NCBI GenBank assembly: GCA_963682175.1
Contig: OY821791.1
Location: 17,574,542 to 17,638,541, forward strand
Reading direction: 5' to 3'
Length of the DNA stretch: 64,000 bases
Source: Triglochin maritima
Taxonomy: Eukaryota > Streptophyta > Magnoliopsida > Alismatales > Juncaginaceae
The stretch's first letter is position 1; the number at the start of each line of letters is the position of its first letter. Shown here piece by piece: positions 45,909 through 56,617 of the stretch. Under the pieces are notes generated by a model. That model was not told the DNA's origin, did not search any database, and worked only from the letters and a program-made list of their open reading frames with translations. The position numbers and the translations under genes were made by a program.

Positions 45909-47310
45909 TGATTGAACGTTTTAATTAAACCGCAAGTGCACGACCGTGTTGAAGCGGTAGCAAATACGGGTCGTCCTCAGGGAGGTGAGCAGCCTCTCGG
46001 TTGCACGAAATCAAGTGGCAAAAATATGGAAGAGTGTTTGATTATGCTACGCTACGCTACACTACACTACGAAGTATGAAATGCGAAAGAAAGAAACAAA
46101 CGATTAACTAAAAACTTAACTAAGAACGAAAGAAGAGTGCTGGAATTCAGAAATGGAAAACCCTTAAGGGGTGGAGTGAGTGCACACATGCAAAGAGGTG
46201 GGTGTTGAACACATTCTTTAAGCACAAATAAAGGTGGTGTTATCATGCATAGGAAGTGTCTAAATGTTATGGCAAAACCTATCAATCCATTCACCATCGA
46301 AGTTGATTAACATTTACATATACAGGTTATTTATTTCAGAATCTAAACAAGCATGAGAGGTGTCTAATTATTTTGGCAAAACTCATCAAGTTATAAATTC
46401 TATCCTAAACAAGCAAGCATACATTCATGTTTTATCAACACATTGGAAATAAAGCATTCATTCCATTCTCTAATGCATGTATGAACATTTACTCCACCCC
46501 CCAAAGGGGATGGAACTACTCACTACACATTACACTAATTATTAAACTAAGAAAGGAAAGCATATTAACTAAGCTACTAAAAAAACTAATGAAATGAAAT
46601 TAACCAAAGTAAAACAAGAAACATAAAACAAACAACATAATAAAGAAACATTTATTAAAGTGACTCACATTTTAAGTAGCATCTTCCTACTTTAGTGTGT
46701 GCTTCAAGGCCTCACTTCTAGTAGATAGAATAACCACTTAAAATATGGAGTGCCTACATTAGAAGGTGAAGAGTTCTATTTATAGCCATAGAAAAAGGCA
46801 ATCCGGGACAATCCCCCGATGTGGGACTAAACAAATACCAGAAATGGACTAAATACGCACTAATACGCGACCCACCAAAATCATTGCAGATTTGGGCCAA
46901 AACAGACCGCCAATTAGCGGTCTTGGACAGCCAATTAGCGGTTTATATGGTCCGGATCACGCTGGATTTTATTGTGGGCTTTTCTGGATGTCTTTGTTGG
47001 TCTTTGATGCATCTACTTCACTTGTTGGAGCTCCGACCCAAATAGAATTGCCAAAATACACCCATGATGGTGTGGAGTTTTCTATTTTGCTCTTTGGTCC
47101 TTTGGTCTTACGTTCAGGTCCTTCTCCCTTGCATCTTAGTCTTCAGATCTCACAATTCAGTGTTTTTCCCAACTTTTGGTTCCTTTTATGCTTCATCTCT
47201 TCAAACCTATTTATTCCCGAAAACTAAACATAAAACTCGTTACATAGCATTGTTTAGGTGATAGATAATGGATATAAGATGCAAATATGAGCATGAAATG
47301 ATGTCAATCA
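45909..47310 (-). repeat. 5' LTR of element A
   Basis: 1402 bp, matching 38361-39742. TATA box is the complement of CTATTTATAG at 46776-46785. Paired palindromes start at 46907 and 46928, upstream of the TATA box in element orientation. Confidence 0.93.
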
Positions 47311-47509
47311 AAAACCAAGAGGAACCTGATTGTGAAGTACAAAATATGGTGACATGACTTGAATAAGATCAGTATTTCGCCAATTAAACTCAAAGTGATT
47401 TGAACCAGCATACCAAGAGTTCACCCTACGTGTCAATTGAAGAAAGAAAGCAGTACACAAAATTCCAACCCGATCGGATCTATTTGATCCGCCACTGGCA
47501 GATCAAATA
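47311..47509 (+). repeat. C 5' LTR, part 2
   Basis: A 199-bp slice of the C LTR left between elements A and B. It begins with A's AAAAC duplication and ends with B's AAATA. Confidence 0.7.
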
Positions 47510-49202
47510 TGTAACGTCCTCAAACACAGCGGAAAATTTCAAATTTAAATCATACAATGAACGAGGACATTACGAAAAGAAATACACACACTAGTGCACC
47601 AACATATAATATATATATGTGAACGAGTTTACAAAAGAATGTGATTACATCAAAAGATCATATACATGAAATATACACAAGTAATCACAACCACCTCAAA
47701 ATATAGGGAAACATGATCAGGTCTCGAGCGCTCCCTCCGCCGTCGCCACCCACCTAACGTCGCTCTCAGCCTGAAAGCAGACAATGAATGCCTGAGTTTC
47801 CAGGAGGAAACCCAGTATGCCAAACCCTAACACATATATGGACAGAATGAAATGTACAAAGAAACGTAAAACACCACAACTGATACACCCGCTAAGTTCC
47901 CGGGACCTCTCTCCCGGCCATAGCCCAACTACACGGGTCTCAAGGGTCCTCTCACCCCAACCCACCAACACACGTGCACACAAGGCACCGCCGGTCCAAA
48001 TCACGGCCAAACAACCCCCTCATTGCCTCAGTGTTACCGGAGCCACGGTTTTGCATCATTCGCCGGAGCCACGGCTTTGCCTCATTCGCCGGAGCCACGA
48101 CCACAATATCACAATCCATCTCCACGTGTCACTACTAATTGCTATAGGGCCGGAATGTCTGTGCCGTTGCCCCAAAAGGGCCGGAGACCCGTTGCCTTCT
48201 AGCCAATCAATAGCAACACACACAAAAACAGTGCAAAACGGTCGAACGAAAACTGGCTTCCGGTCGACCGATCCTCACCCAGAGAACTGGCCCAACCGAA
48301 AAACCCGCCAAACGGTCGACCGACAAAGGGGTCCCGGTCGACCGAAAAGCACCAGTAGAAATCCATTTTCGCAATCAACAGTAAAACGGTTGAACAACCG
48401 AACCCTATCGGTTGACCGAAAATAACCAGTAGAACTCACCCAGAGTCCTCACATCACGGTCGACCGAAACCACACTTCCGGTCGACCGGCCATTAAGTTA
48501 ACTTAAACGTCGGTCGAACGAGTCAAACAGGCGGTCGACCGTTTAGATGGTCAACGCCCCAACCGACATACAACAATACTTTCGTTAGACCGGCAAACGG
48601 GTCCCGTTCGACCGAAAATACACAGGACATCTTTCTCTCGCTAAAATTGCAACAATCGGTCGACCGCCCAAAGGGCATCGTTCGACCGGTGCGAGGGATT
48701 CGCCCAAAAATACACTACAACCGGTCGACTGAACCAAAACCACGGTCGACTGTTTATAGTTCAGAAACGGCTGTGCAGGTCCGACGAGCCCGAAACGGCC
48801 TACCGTCGACCGCTCCCACTCCCACACTAACAATAGGTGAGCTTGAAAGCAAGTTTGACATACCTTAAGGCTTGAAGAAGCCTTTGAAGAAACAACGGCG
48901 AGCTCCTCCACGAAAAGGCTCTGACTCCGACGAACTTCCGATCAACTCAACTCGGCAGCAACCCGAGCTCCTTCGGCGACTCCAACTCCACGCACGACGC
49001 CGGCTCTTCCACTGTCGAGAGAGAGACGAGTTTAGAGGGAGAGAGAGTGAATGAGAGAGAGGAGATCGTGAGAAAGAGAGAGAGAGAGTAAAACCAACCT
49101 TTATATACAAATCTCCCACTCGATCTCAGCCGTCCATCTCAAACCATCACTAATCCTCCCCTAAACACAATTAAGAACAGTAAGCAAGGTTAGGATATAA
49201 CA
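47510..49202 (-). repeat. 3' LTR of element B
   Basis: 1693 bp; on the minus strand TGTTATATCC...GGACGTTACA. In element order: TATA box (complement of 49099-49108), CT-rich start, donor-like AAGGTATGTCAA near 48862-48873, palindrome array 48239-48752, a 26-bp CCGGAGCCACGG repeat (48037-48100), then the CTCAGGCATT region. Confidence 0.94.
48239..48752. repeat. Palindrome-pair array in B 3' LTR, 22-bp spacing, ~74-bp period
   Basis: CGGTCGACCG-type motifs pair at 48239/48261, 48313/48335, 48387/48409, 48457/48479, 48511/48532, 48583/48605, 48657/48679 and 48722/48743: 22 bp in six pairs and 21 in two. First members are 74, 74, 70, 54, 72, 74 and 65 bp apart. Intervening bases vary, and the members themselves drift (CGGTTGACCG, CGTTCGACCG, CGGTCGACTG). 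The 5' LTR holds the equivalent array at 57359-57860. It is downstream of the TATA box and of a donor-like site, so it would be transcribed and perhaps intronic. Confidence 0.88.
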
Positions 49203-49215
49203 ATCCACCCTCCTT
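49203..49215 (-). other. Polypurine tract of element B
   Basis: The complement of ATCCACCCTCCTT reads AAGGAGGGTGGAT and directly precedes the 3' LTR start. Confidence 0.8.
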
Positions 49216-49236
49216 AAAAGAATTTTGCCCACGATA

Positions 49237-50760
49237 TTAAATCCAGTGCTTACCAAACAGCTCCAGATACGACCTCCGGACTTCCTCCTCAACCTCCCAA
49301 GTAGCCTCTCGCTCAGTGTGATGCTGCCATCTGACCTTAACCATAGGAATCGTCCTCATCCTGAGCTGGTGCTCCATCCGATCCACAATCTCAACCGGTC
49401 TCTCCTCGAGAGACAAATCCTGCTGGATTTCTGGGACCACAATCTGAATCACATGAGAAGGATCTGACACGTACTTCCTCAGCATCGAAACGTGGAAGAC
49501 GTTATGAAGAACAGAAAACTGTGGCGGCAACGCAATCCGGTAGGCGACCTCTCCAACTCGGTCCAAAATCTCGAACGGCCCAATGTACCTCGGACTGAGC
49601 TTCCCTTTCTTCCCGAATCTCATCACCCCACGTGACGGTGAAATCTTCAGAAAGACATGATCACCAACCTCAAAAGTCAACACTTGCCTACGCCGATCCG
49701 CATAGCTCTTCTGCCTGCTCTGAGCTGTCGCTAGTCGCTGCCTGATCACATCAACCTTTTCAGCATACGTCTGTATAATCTCAGGCCCGACTAACTGCCT
49801 CTCGCCTACCTCACTCCAGCACACCGGTGATCTGCACGGCCTCCCGTACAAAGCCTCGTACGTCGCCATCCCAATACTCGTATGGTAGCTGTTGTTGTAG
49901 GCGAACTCGATCAACGGCAAGTGCTCATCCCAGTGCCCTGCCCAATCCAGAGTGCACGCTCTCAGCATGTCCTCTAACGTCTGAATGGTCCTCTCTGACT
50001 GACCGTCTGTCTGCGGGTGAAATGTTGTACTAAACTTCAGACGAGTACCCAGAGCCTGCTGCAAACTCCCCCAGAATCTGGAAGTGAACCTCGGATCTCG
50101 ATCTGAAATGATACTCACTGGCACCCCATGCAGTCTGACGATCTCCTCAATATACAATCTCGCAAGACCCTCCAAAGGTAGAGTAGTCCGGATGGCCAGA
50201 AAATGTGCCGATTTGGTCAGTCGATCGACTATAACCCAAATCGCGTCATGAGAGCTCCTCGTCTTCGGCAACCCGGTGACGAAATCCATCGTCACGTGCT
50301 CCCACTTCCACTCAGGTAGCTCTATACTCTGCATCGGTCCCGCTGGTCTCTGGTGCTCGATCTTCACCTGCTGGCAAACCAAACACCTAGCCACAAAATC
50401 AGCCACATCACGCTTCATCCCTCGCCTCCAGAAGTTCCGCTGCAGATCCTTATACATCTTCGTACTCCCCGGGTGAATGGAATATCTGGCTCGGTGTGCC
50501 TCCTCCATGATGTCATCTCTCAGCGTATCGACCTTCGGAACCCAGATCCGACTCCTGAACCTCAGACCTCCATCCACTCCCACAGTGAAGTCTGACCCAT
50601 CTCTGGCAGCTGACTGTAGCAGACTAGTCAAATCCTCATCCCTGTGTTGAGCCTGGACAACTCGACGGACGGTCTGCGGCTCCACTCGAAGACCCGCAAT
50701 CACTGCTCCCCCCGAGCTCTCGGTGAACGGCCTCCACTCTGACAATGTCTCGAGTAGGCT
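49237..50760 (-). CDS. Element B integrase with chromodomain-like C-terminus
   Basis: An intact frame of 502 codons from the first ATG at 50745, though in the parent it is the end of a polyprotein. It inserts element DNA. The zinc-binding HHCC region is visible as [10 protein letters not shown]...CLVCQQVK. The catalytic core has D in [12 protein letters not shown] in IISDRDPRF and E in the [15 protein letters not shown] block. [19 protein letters not shown] is the GPY/F module. The last 45 residues ([13 protein letters not shown]...[10 protein letters not shown]) resemble the chromodomain-like tail of Tekay elements, thought to guide insertion through histone marks. A frameshift near 50745-50760 separates it from RNase H. 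Confidence 0.9.
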   Translation of the reverse strand, partial: SLLETLSEWRPFTESSGGAVIAGLRVEPQTVRRVVQAQHRDEDLTSLLQSAARDGSDFTVGVDGGLRFRSRIWVPKVDTLRDDIMEEAHRARYSIHPGSTKMYKDLQRNFWRRGMKRDVADFVARCLVCQQVKIEHQRPAGPMQSIELPEWKWEHVTMDFVTGLPKTRSSHDAIWVIVDRLTKSAHFLAIRTTLPLEGLARLYIEEIVRLHGVPVSIISDRDPRFTSRFWGSLQQALGTRLKFSTTFHPQTDGQSERTIQTLEDMLRACTLDWAGHWDEHLPLIEFAYNNSYHTSIGMATYEALYGRPCRSPVCWSEVGERQLVGPEIIQTYAEKVDVIRQRLATAQSRQKSYADRRRQVLTFEVGDHVFLKISPSRGVMRFGKKGKLSPRYIGPFEILDRVGEVAYRIALPPQFSVLHNVFHVSMLRKYVSDPSHVIQIVVPEIQQDLSLEERPVEIVDRMEHQLRMRTIPMVKVRWQHHTEREATWEVEEEVRRSYLELFGKHWI

Positions 50761-51774
50761 CCACTCTCCTGCTCAGCGCGTCTGCAACTGAATTCGCCTT
50801 CCCCGGATGATAGGAGATGGTGAAATCAAAATCCTTAATCAGCTCAAGCCACCTGCGCTGCCTCATATTCAGCTCCTTCTGTGAAAACAGGTACTTCAGA
50901 CTCTGATGATCCGTGAAGACTTCGAACCGCTCACCATACAAATAGTGACGCCGAATCTTCAGAGCATGAACCACGGCTGCCAACTCTAGATCGTGAGTGG
51001 GTTAATTCTTCTCGTGCACCTTCATCTGCCTCGAAGCATACGCCACCACCTGCCCGTGCTGCATCAGTACACAGCCCAAACCAACACCTGAGGCGTCGCT
51101 GTAAATCACATAACCTCCGCTACCACTGGGAAGAGTCAGAACTGGAGCAGTCGTCAACCGACTCTTCAGTTCCTGAAAACTATCCTCGCAATTCTGGGAC
51201 CAAACAAACTTCACTCTTTTCTTCGTCAGCGCTGTCAGTGGTGAAGCAAGTCTCGAGAAGTCTTTGATGAACGGACGGTAATAACCAGCCAATCCAACAA
51301 AACTCCTAATCTCAGTCACACTCGTCGGGGCTCTCCACTGCGTCACTGCCTCGACCTTCGCTGGATCCACTGATATCCCAGCTCCTGACACGATATGCCC
51401 CAAAAATGCTACACTGTGAAGCCAGAACTCGCACTTCGAAAACTTGGCATACAACTGCTGATCTCTTAGAATGCCAAGTACAATCCTCAGATGCTCCCGG
51501 TGCTGATCCATATCTGGTGAATAGACTAAAATATCGTCCACGAAGACAATCACGAAACGGTCGAGATACTGACTGAAAGTCCAATTCATCAGATCCATAA
51601 ATGCTGCAGGCGCGTTCGTCAACCCGAACGGCATCACCAGAAACTCAAAGTGCCCGTACCTCGTCCGAAAAGCTGTCTTCTGAACATCTGCCTCTCTGAT
51701 CCTCAACTGATGGTACCCAGATCGCAGATCAATCTTCGAGAACACCTTCGCTGACTGCAACTGGTCAAACAGGT
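50761..51774 (-). pseudogene. Element B reverse transcriptase C-part and RNase H
   Basis: RT text: [28 protein letters not shown], catalytic [16 protein letters not shown]. Connection: [17 protein letters not shown]. RNase [14 protein letters not shown], then a TAA stop at 51002-51004 after KVHEKN where Tyr is expected, continuing with [24 protein letters not shown] and [10 protein letters not shown]. The N-terminal half of RT is across the nested solo LTR at 54635-55183. Codons from 51775 onward in the same open frame belong to the LTR and are not RT. Confidence 0.88.
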
Positions 51775-54634
51775 TGTAACGCCCCCGATCTCGCGGGTAC
51801 GCACACTGGGAAAGGAGACTAGTGTCGCGATCAGAGACCTCCACGACGACCGACGGGTGTTACAAAAGACATACCGAATCGACTCGACAAAGTGAAAGAG
51901 ATCATACACAAATGGACGGACATAAAACATAATAGGAATAATAGAATAATCATAACAATAAGAGTCTTATTACAACACATCGAGTATCAAAAAAAGGAAA
52001 TACATAGGGAAATATGCGGAAGCAAAGATAACTGGAACTCTGGTCGACGCGTCCCTCGTGTACAGAATCCTCGGAACTCGTCCAGTCTGCCCTGTGGAAC
52101 CTAGGTACCTGCAAGCACCGCATTTAACAATGCGTGAGTTTTCAATTAAGAAAACCCAGTATGCCCCCGCCTATGCAATAAATAAAAGGTAGCATGAAAC
52201 TAAATAAGGCAGGCATCAGAAACAGAACAGATCAGAAAGCATCAAATGCAACAGAAGGTTACGACTACACAAGCCGTGCCGGTCGGGCACACCCGAATCG
52301 TTCCTCCATAGGAACCAGAACACCAGCCTCGCTGGTCAGAGGCGGTCACTCGTCAGTGACCCACCGCTCGGCACAAAGCGGTGCGCCGGATAAGCGTCCC
52401 AATCCACGGAAATAAACCTACATGGTGTCATCGCGAACTTGGGAACACCTACCCTGAGACAGAATGGCAGCGCGCATGCCCAGGACTTATCTTAGGCCTG
52501 GCCCCCCATAGGGGTCTTAATCGAGTGGCCTCTGAAGCTAGAGGACCCACTCGTGGCCCGTCGGCCCAGAAAACGGAACGTGCCCAGTATTATTAGTCGG
52601 ATTAAATGCAATGCAAGCTACTTAAGCATCTAAAATCTAATGCATCTACAGTGTATGGAACAAGCTCAAGGAGGAGTATCCGGATACCCTCCTAGCAGCC
52701 CTGAACCAACTCGGAAATCAGACATACCAATCAGGAATCCACCCACACTCACAATAGCAAGCAATCATAACTAGATCGACAATCAAGATAACAACTAATC
52801 GAGTCATCTACGGGTCATGATAAGGATGTTATAAGGTCTGAAATCCTATGCGTCATACATATCCACAACAACATACTTCATATCAGAAACATACATACGA
52901 AATAAGTAATAGAACATGCACCATAGAAGAAGGTATCATAAACCAACATCACAAGCTATCGATATCATGCATCATGGATTTCAGAACATGTGTATATGAT
53001 AGGAACTTAGTATTCCAGACTAGATCAGAGATTATATGAATCAAATCATGAGACAATGCATGAACATATGGTCTGAAACCAGCATATAATTTATAGGAGA
53101 ACATCAGGATATAATCCGAAAGCAATGCTAGCACTTATGATATAAAATTTGCAAACCCCTTATGGAATATGGTCTGAACATAGACCTCAACTAACGCATG
53201 ATTATGTGACTTATGATCAGCGTAAAATCATGGAACATTATGTGAATGAAATCGAGAAGTAATGCAAGCATACATGACCTAAAATAAGAAATCAAGGCAT
53301 GGGATATGGTCTGAACATAGTCACGATTTATAGCATGGATACCCGATCTATATCAGCCACTATGTCATGAAACACATCTGACTATCGTCACTAAGTAACA
53401 CACGAATATATGTCTTATAACCAGCAACATGTCATGGGAGAATCTCCTGATAATGGACACCCAACCGTGCAAGACATATGATTAAACAAAAACAGAACGA
53501 TTCATGCAATGTTCTTTGGACAAACAGCTAGATCACACATAGATCTAAGATCTGAAATCAGAGGCAATTCACGAGACTAATAACATAACAAGTCACAAGT
53601 TCATGCTAGAAAGAGATCTCACAAATCAGTGATGCATAAAGGAGAGGGAGCATGCTCCAGCAAAATAAACATGAAACAGATCCCATGAGATTTCGAGATC
53701 AACCACAAAAGTAGGGTTGCACCTCACGCAAGGTGCATGCAACAACCCTACCCAACCGTCTCCCTGCAGCCCAGCCTCCTCCCTACGAACTTCTCCATCA
53801 AACCATCATGCAAAACATGGAGTGGAGGACGTGCAAGGAGAAGGAAAAACGTGGTCAGCCACTGAAGATCCGAGTTGCACCACAGCTCACCCAATCGGTA
53901 GAACTCTACTTGTGCAAACCGTGATCCTCATGACCGACCAGCCACTGGTGTTGTGCAGAACTAAGCCCAACACCCACCCCCAGCTCCTAATCCAAAGGCT
54001 AGAGGCATACCTGAGCAGCAAGGAGGCACCTAAGCTGGCCGGAGATCTGCTGAAGTTCGCCTAGCTGCACACAAGGAAGTCTTTTGCTTCTTCTTCAATA
54101 GCTGCCGGATCTCCACCAGCAGGAAACCAGAAATGATGGTGGTGGTGGTGGTAAGAGTTTGTGGCGTGGAAGGGAGGAGAGGAGGTTGAGGTCGGCTGGT
54201 GTAGGGTTTCTCTAGTTTATGTTTCAAGAAACATGCACAAAAGGCAATAGATCAATCTCCTTGAAGGCCCCATCAAAACTTTCCATAATGCACACAATTC
54301 AAATTTGCAAGGATTCTATGAGATCATCTCCTGGTGACGTGGCAACCAGGCCACCTCACCCACATGCCAGCCCACAACATCCAATCCGAGCTCAACTAAA
54401 ACCAAGCCCACATACACACACGGTTTGCACCCGATCGGCCCGATTAAGCCACCGATTGCAAAAACCGCCCGATGGGTCGCACCAGACCACAAACCACATA
54501 AACTCGCCCCAAAAGGAAACTTTATCATGCCCGGGCATGAAGCCACAACACACACCAAGTATGCCAAGAAGACCCCAAAATGACTAGAAGGATGAATAAA
54601 ACTTTAATAATGTGGCAGGGGAGCGAGTCTTACA
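51775..54634 (-). repeat. Solo LTR nested in element B reverse transcriptase
   Basis: 2860 bp with ends TGTAACGCCC / GAGTCTTACA (plus strand) and a perfect CAGGT duplication (51770-51774 and 54635-54639). It splits RT between PLPRIEDL and the following codons. A run of hairpins lies at 52276-52545. A CCTGAGCAGCAAG region (54010-54022) matches the fragment 27946-28635. It has GC-rich and AT-rich (52600-53700) halves. Short frames inside are not recognisable genes. Confidence 0.93.
52276..52545. repeat. Chain of short inverted repeats in solo LTR
   Basis: In quick succession: GTGCCGGTCGGGCAC (52276-52290), GTTCCTCCATAGGAAC (about 52300), ACCAGCCTCGCTGGT, GGTCACTCGTCAGTGACC (about 52344), CCGCTCGGCACAAAGCGG, and, further on, CGAGTGG..CCTCT / AGAGG..CCACTCG (about 52514-52545). 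Each has a different stem of 5-7 bp and a loop of 4-8 bases. Confidence 0.7.
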
Positions 54635-55183
54635 CAGGTCCTCGATCCTGGGCAAAGGATACTGATTCCTCACAGTAACCTTATTCAGCATCTGGTAATC
54701 TATACACATCCTCAACGAGCCGTCCTTCTTCTTCACAAAAAGAATCGGCGCACCCCACGGCGAGACGCTCGGTCGGATAAACCCTGTATCCATCAGAACC
54801 TGTAACTGCTTCTTCAGCTCCGACAACTCTGCAGGTGCCATCCTGTACGGAGCCTTCGACTGCGGTGTAGCCCCAGCTACCAAATCAATGCCGAACTCAA
54901 TCTCTCTGTGGGGTGGTAGACCGGAGACATCATCAGCAAACACCTCGGGAAATTCCTGAACAATCTCGATGTCTTCCAGCCTCCTCAACTCTGGGTCTGG
55001 AACTACCAAAGTGGCCACAAAAGCCCTGCAACCCTGCTGAATCAACTTCCGAGCTCTAACTGAAGAAACGATCAACCGACTCCCGCGGTCCTTCAATCCT
55101 CTGATCAGAAGATCAGGCAAACCTCGCCTTGGAATCAAAATCTTCTTATCACGGCATAAGACTCGGACGTCGTACTGGGACAA
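54635..55183 (-). pseudogene. Element B reverse transcriptase N-part
   Basis: [51 protein letters not shown] and [20 protein letters not shown] are the first RT blocks of chromoviruses (the usual R of DYRxLNK is Q here). It is interrupted at 54635 by the solo LTR and continues at 51774. Confidence 0.88.
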
Positions 55184-55381
55184 CTAATCCATCCCGAGTA
55201 TAACATCGAAGTCCACCATCGGTAGCAAGACCAGGTCAGCCGGAAATTCCTGGTCTCCCGAAGCAATCGTGGCGTCGGGAAGAAATCTCCCCACAGTGCC
55301 CACCAAACCCAGGGGTGTGCTGACTTCCAAAGAGGCAGTCAACATCGCAGGGGTACGGCCTAACACGCTCGCAAACTGCTA
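55184..55381 (-). pseudogene. Element B protease
   Basis: The aspartic protease starts at the end of the gag frame with VLFDSGATHSFIS. A TAG follows at 55379-55381 where CAG (Gln) is likely. The domain continues with LGLVGTVGRF and DFDVILGMD, and a second TAG at 55184-55186 replaces the TGG of the usual GMDWL. Both stops are single C-to-T or G-to-A changes, as expected after cytosine methylation. Confidence 0.85.
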
Positions 55382-56506
55382 AGAGATAAACGAGTGTGTG
55401 GCCCCAGAGTCGAACAACACCCTAGCTACCAAATCTGCGACAAGTAGCGTACCTTCCACCACCGTGCTGGCATCTCTAGCCTCCTCCGACTGGATAGTGA
55501 ACACGCGACCTGCTCTCTTCCCTTGCTGGGGTGGTGTTGCAGAACGACTCGGACCAGCTCCACCAGCTGTGGATGATCCCGGTCGAACAATAGGCCCACC
55601 CGGCCTACTCTGGCAAGAACGAACAAAGTGACCCAGCTGGCCACAACCATGACACATGCTAGAACGGGGCCCGCAACCGCGTCCCGGATGAACTCCACCA
55701 CACTGCCCAGCCTGCGGTGGTCCACCTCCGTCAATCCGAGGCCTCTTGCCCGGATTCCCTGACAACTGACTCCCCGGACGCACTCCGGTCTTCACCTGCG
55801 ACCTCCTACCCTCCTCAATGTCCTGGCTATCCTGATCCATGATGGTCGCGAACTTCACAGCGTCTGCTAACAACTGTGGCATGCTCGTGGTAACACGTGC
55901 CCTGAACTGCGGCCTCACACCGCGCATAAACCTCCGAGCCCTCTGCTCCTGCGTCACATAAATCTCTGGACAGTATCGCTCCAAAGCGTGAAATTTGCTG
56001 ATGTAGGCAGCCAGAGTCATGTCCCTCTGCTCTAAAGCCAGGAACTCCTCTCTCTTCCTGTCGCGGGCGTGCTCCGGAAAGTACTGCTGGTTGAACAAGA
56101 CCAGGAACTCCTCCCAGCTAAACTCCTCACTGTCCTCGAACACCACAGCAGAAGTGGATCTCCACCAGTTGGCTGCGCCGCCGTCCAACACGTAAGTGGC
56201 CAGATCCACCTTCCTCTCAGGAGGACACCCAATCGCCCGAAATATCTTCTGGATCTTAAAGACCCAGTCCTCTGCTGCCTCAGGGTCGCCGCTACCATCG
56301 AAGGATGGGGGATGCTGACGCATAAACCGATCCAACACTACGCCCGCTCCTCCCTGCTCAGCCTGGGCAGATTGGCGCTCGAGAATCTCGCCCAATCTAC
56401 CCAACGTGGCCTGGAGCGCCCTCAGCTCCTCTCCTCTACTCCCCTCACCCACCTCATCACTGGTGCTACGGTCTCGAGGAGAAGGTCTCACACGCCTCGG
56501 AGCCAT
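55382..56506 (-). CDS. Element B gag (capsid-nucleocapsid)
   Basis: A 375-codon frame from the ATG at 56506. The retrotrans_gag core has PPSFDGSGDPEAAEDWVFKI, then ATYVLDGGAANWWRS, EEFLVLFNQQYFPEHARD and LAAYISKFHALERYCPE. A CCHC knuckle follows (CHGCGQLGHFVRSC, about residue 285), and the frame runs into the protease. It would coat element RNA. The frame is intact up to the TAG at 55379, so a gag product could still be made if transcribed. Confidence 0.9.
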
Positions 56507-56605
56507 CTACACAGGAGACACAAAACATGAATGAGAACAATGCATGCATGATTGACATAACTCTAAGGGTGGTTCCATTGGACGAAGACACTGAAACTGA
56601 CCGCT

Positions 56606-56617
56606 CTGATACCAAGT
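56606..56617 (-). other. Primer binding site (tRNA-iMet), element B
   Basis: The complement of GCTCTGATACCA reads TGGTATCAGAGC, four bases from the LTR end at 56618. Confidence 0.88.

Larger units (their letters stand above)
38361..47310 (-). mobile_element. Element A: non-autonomous Athila/Tat-like Gypsy
   Basis: 8950 bp between perfect AAAAC duplications (38356-38360 and 47311-47315). On the minus strand: 5' LTR 45909-47310, tRNA-Asp primer site 45885-45902, a leader with paired palindromes, N-truncated gag and protease (43228-45330), a continuing frame (41329-42002), non-coding DNA, polypurine tract 39743-39757 and 3' LTR 38361-39742. There is no reverse transcriptase, RNase H or integrase. 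A solo LTR (42003-43230) lies within it. The LTRs agree closely apart from about 20 bp, so the insertion is fairly recent. Confidence 0.93.

Noticed and set aside
47817..48425. 202-codon frame in the LTR of B (and its twin 56925-57626)
   Set aside because: It lies within a non-coding LTR, overlaps the palindrome array, has no family resemblance, and opens only because the LTR is GC-rich there.
48239..48752. CRISPR-like array of repeats and spacers
   Set aside because: The repeats are only about 10 bp, palindromic and degenerate, and are paired at 22 bp. They lie in plant LTRs with no cas genes.
51002..51844. 280-codon frame as one protein
   Set aside because: Codons beyond 51774 belong to the nested solo LTR; only the remainder is reverse transcriptase and RNase H.
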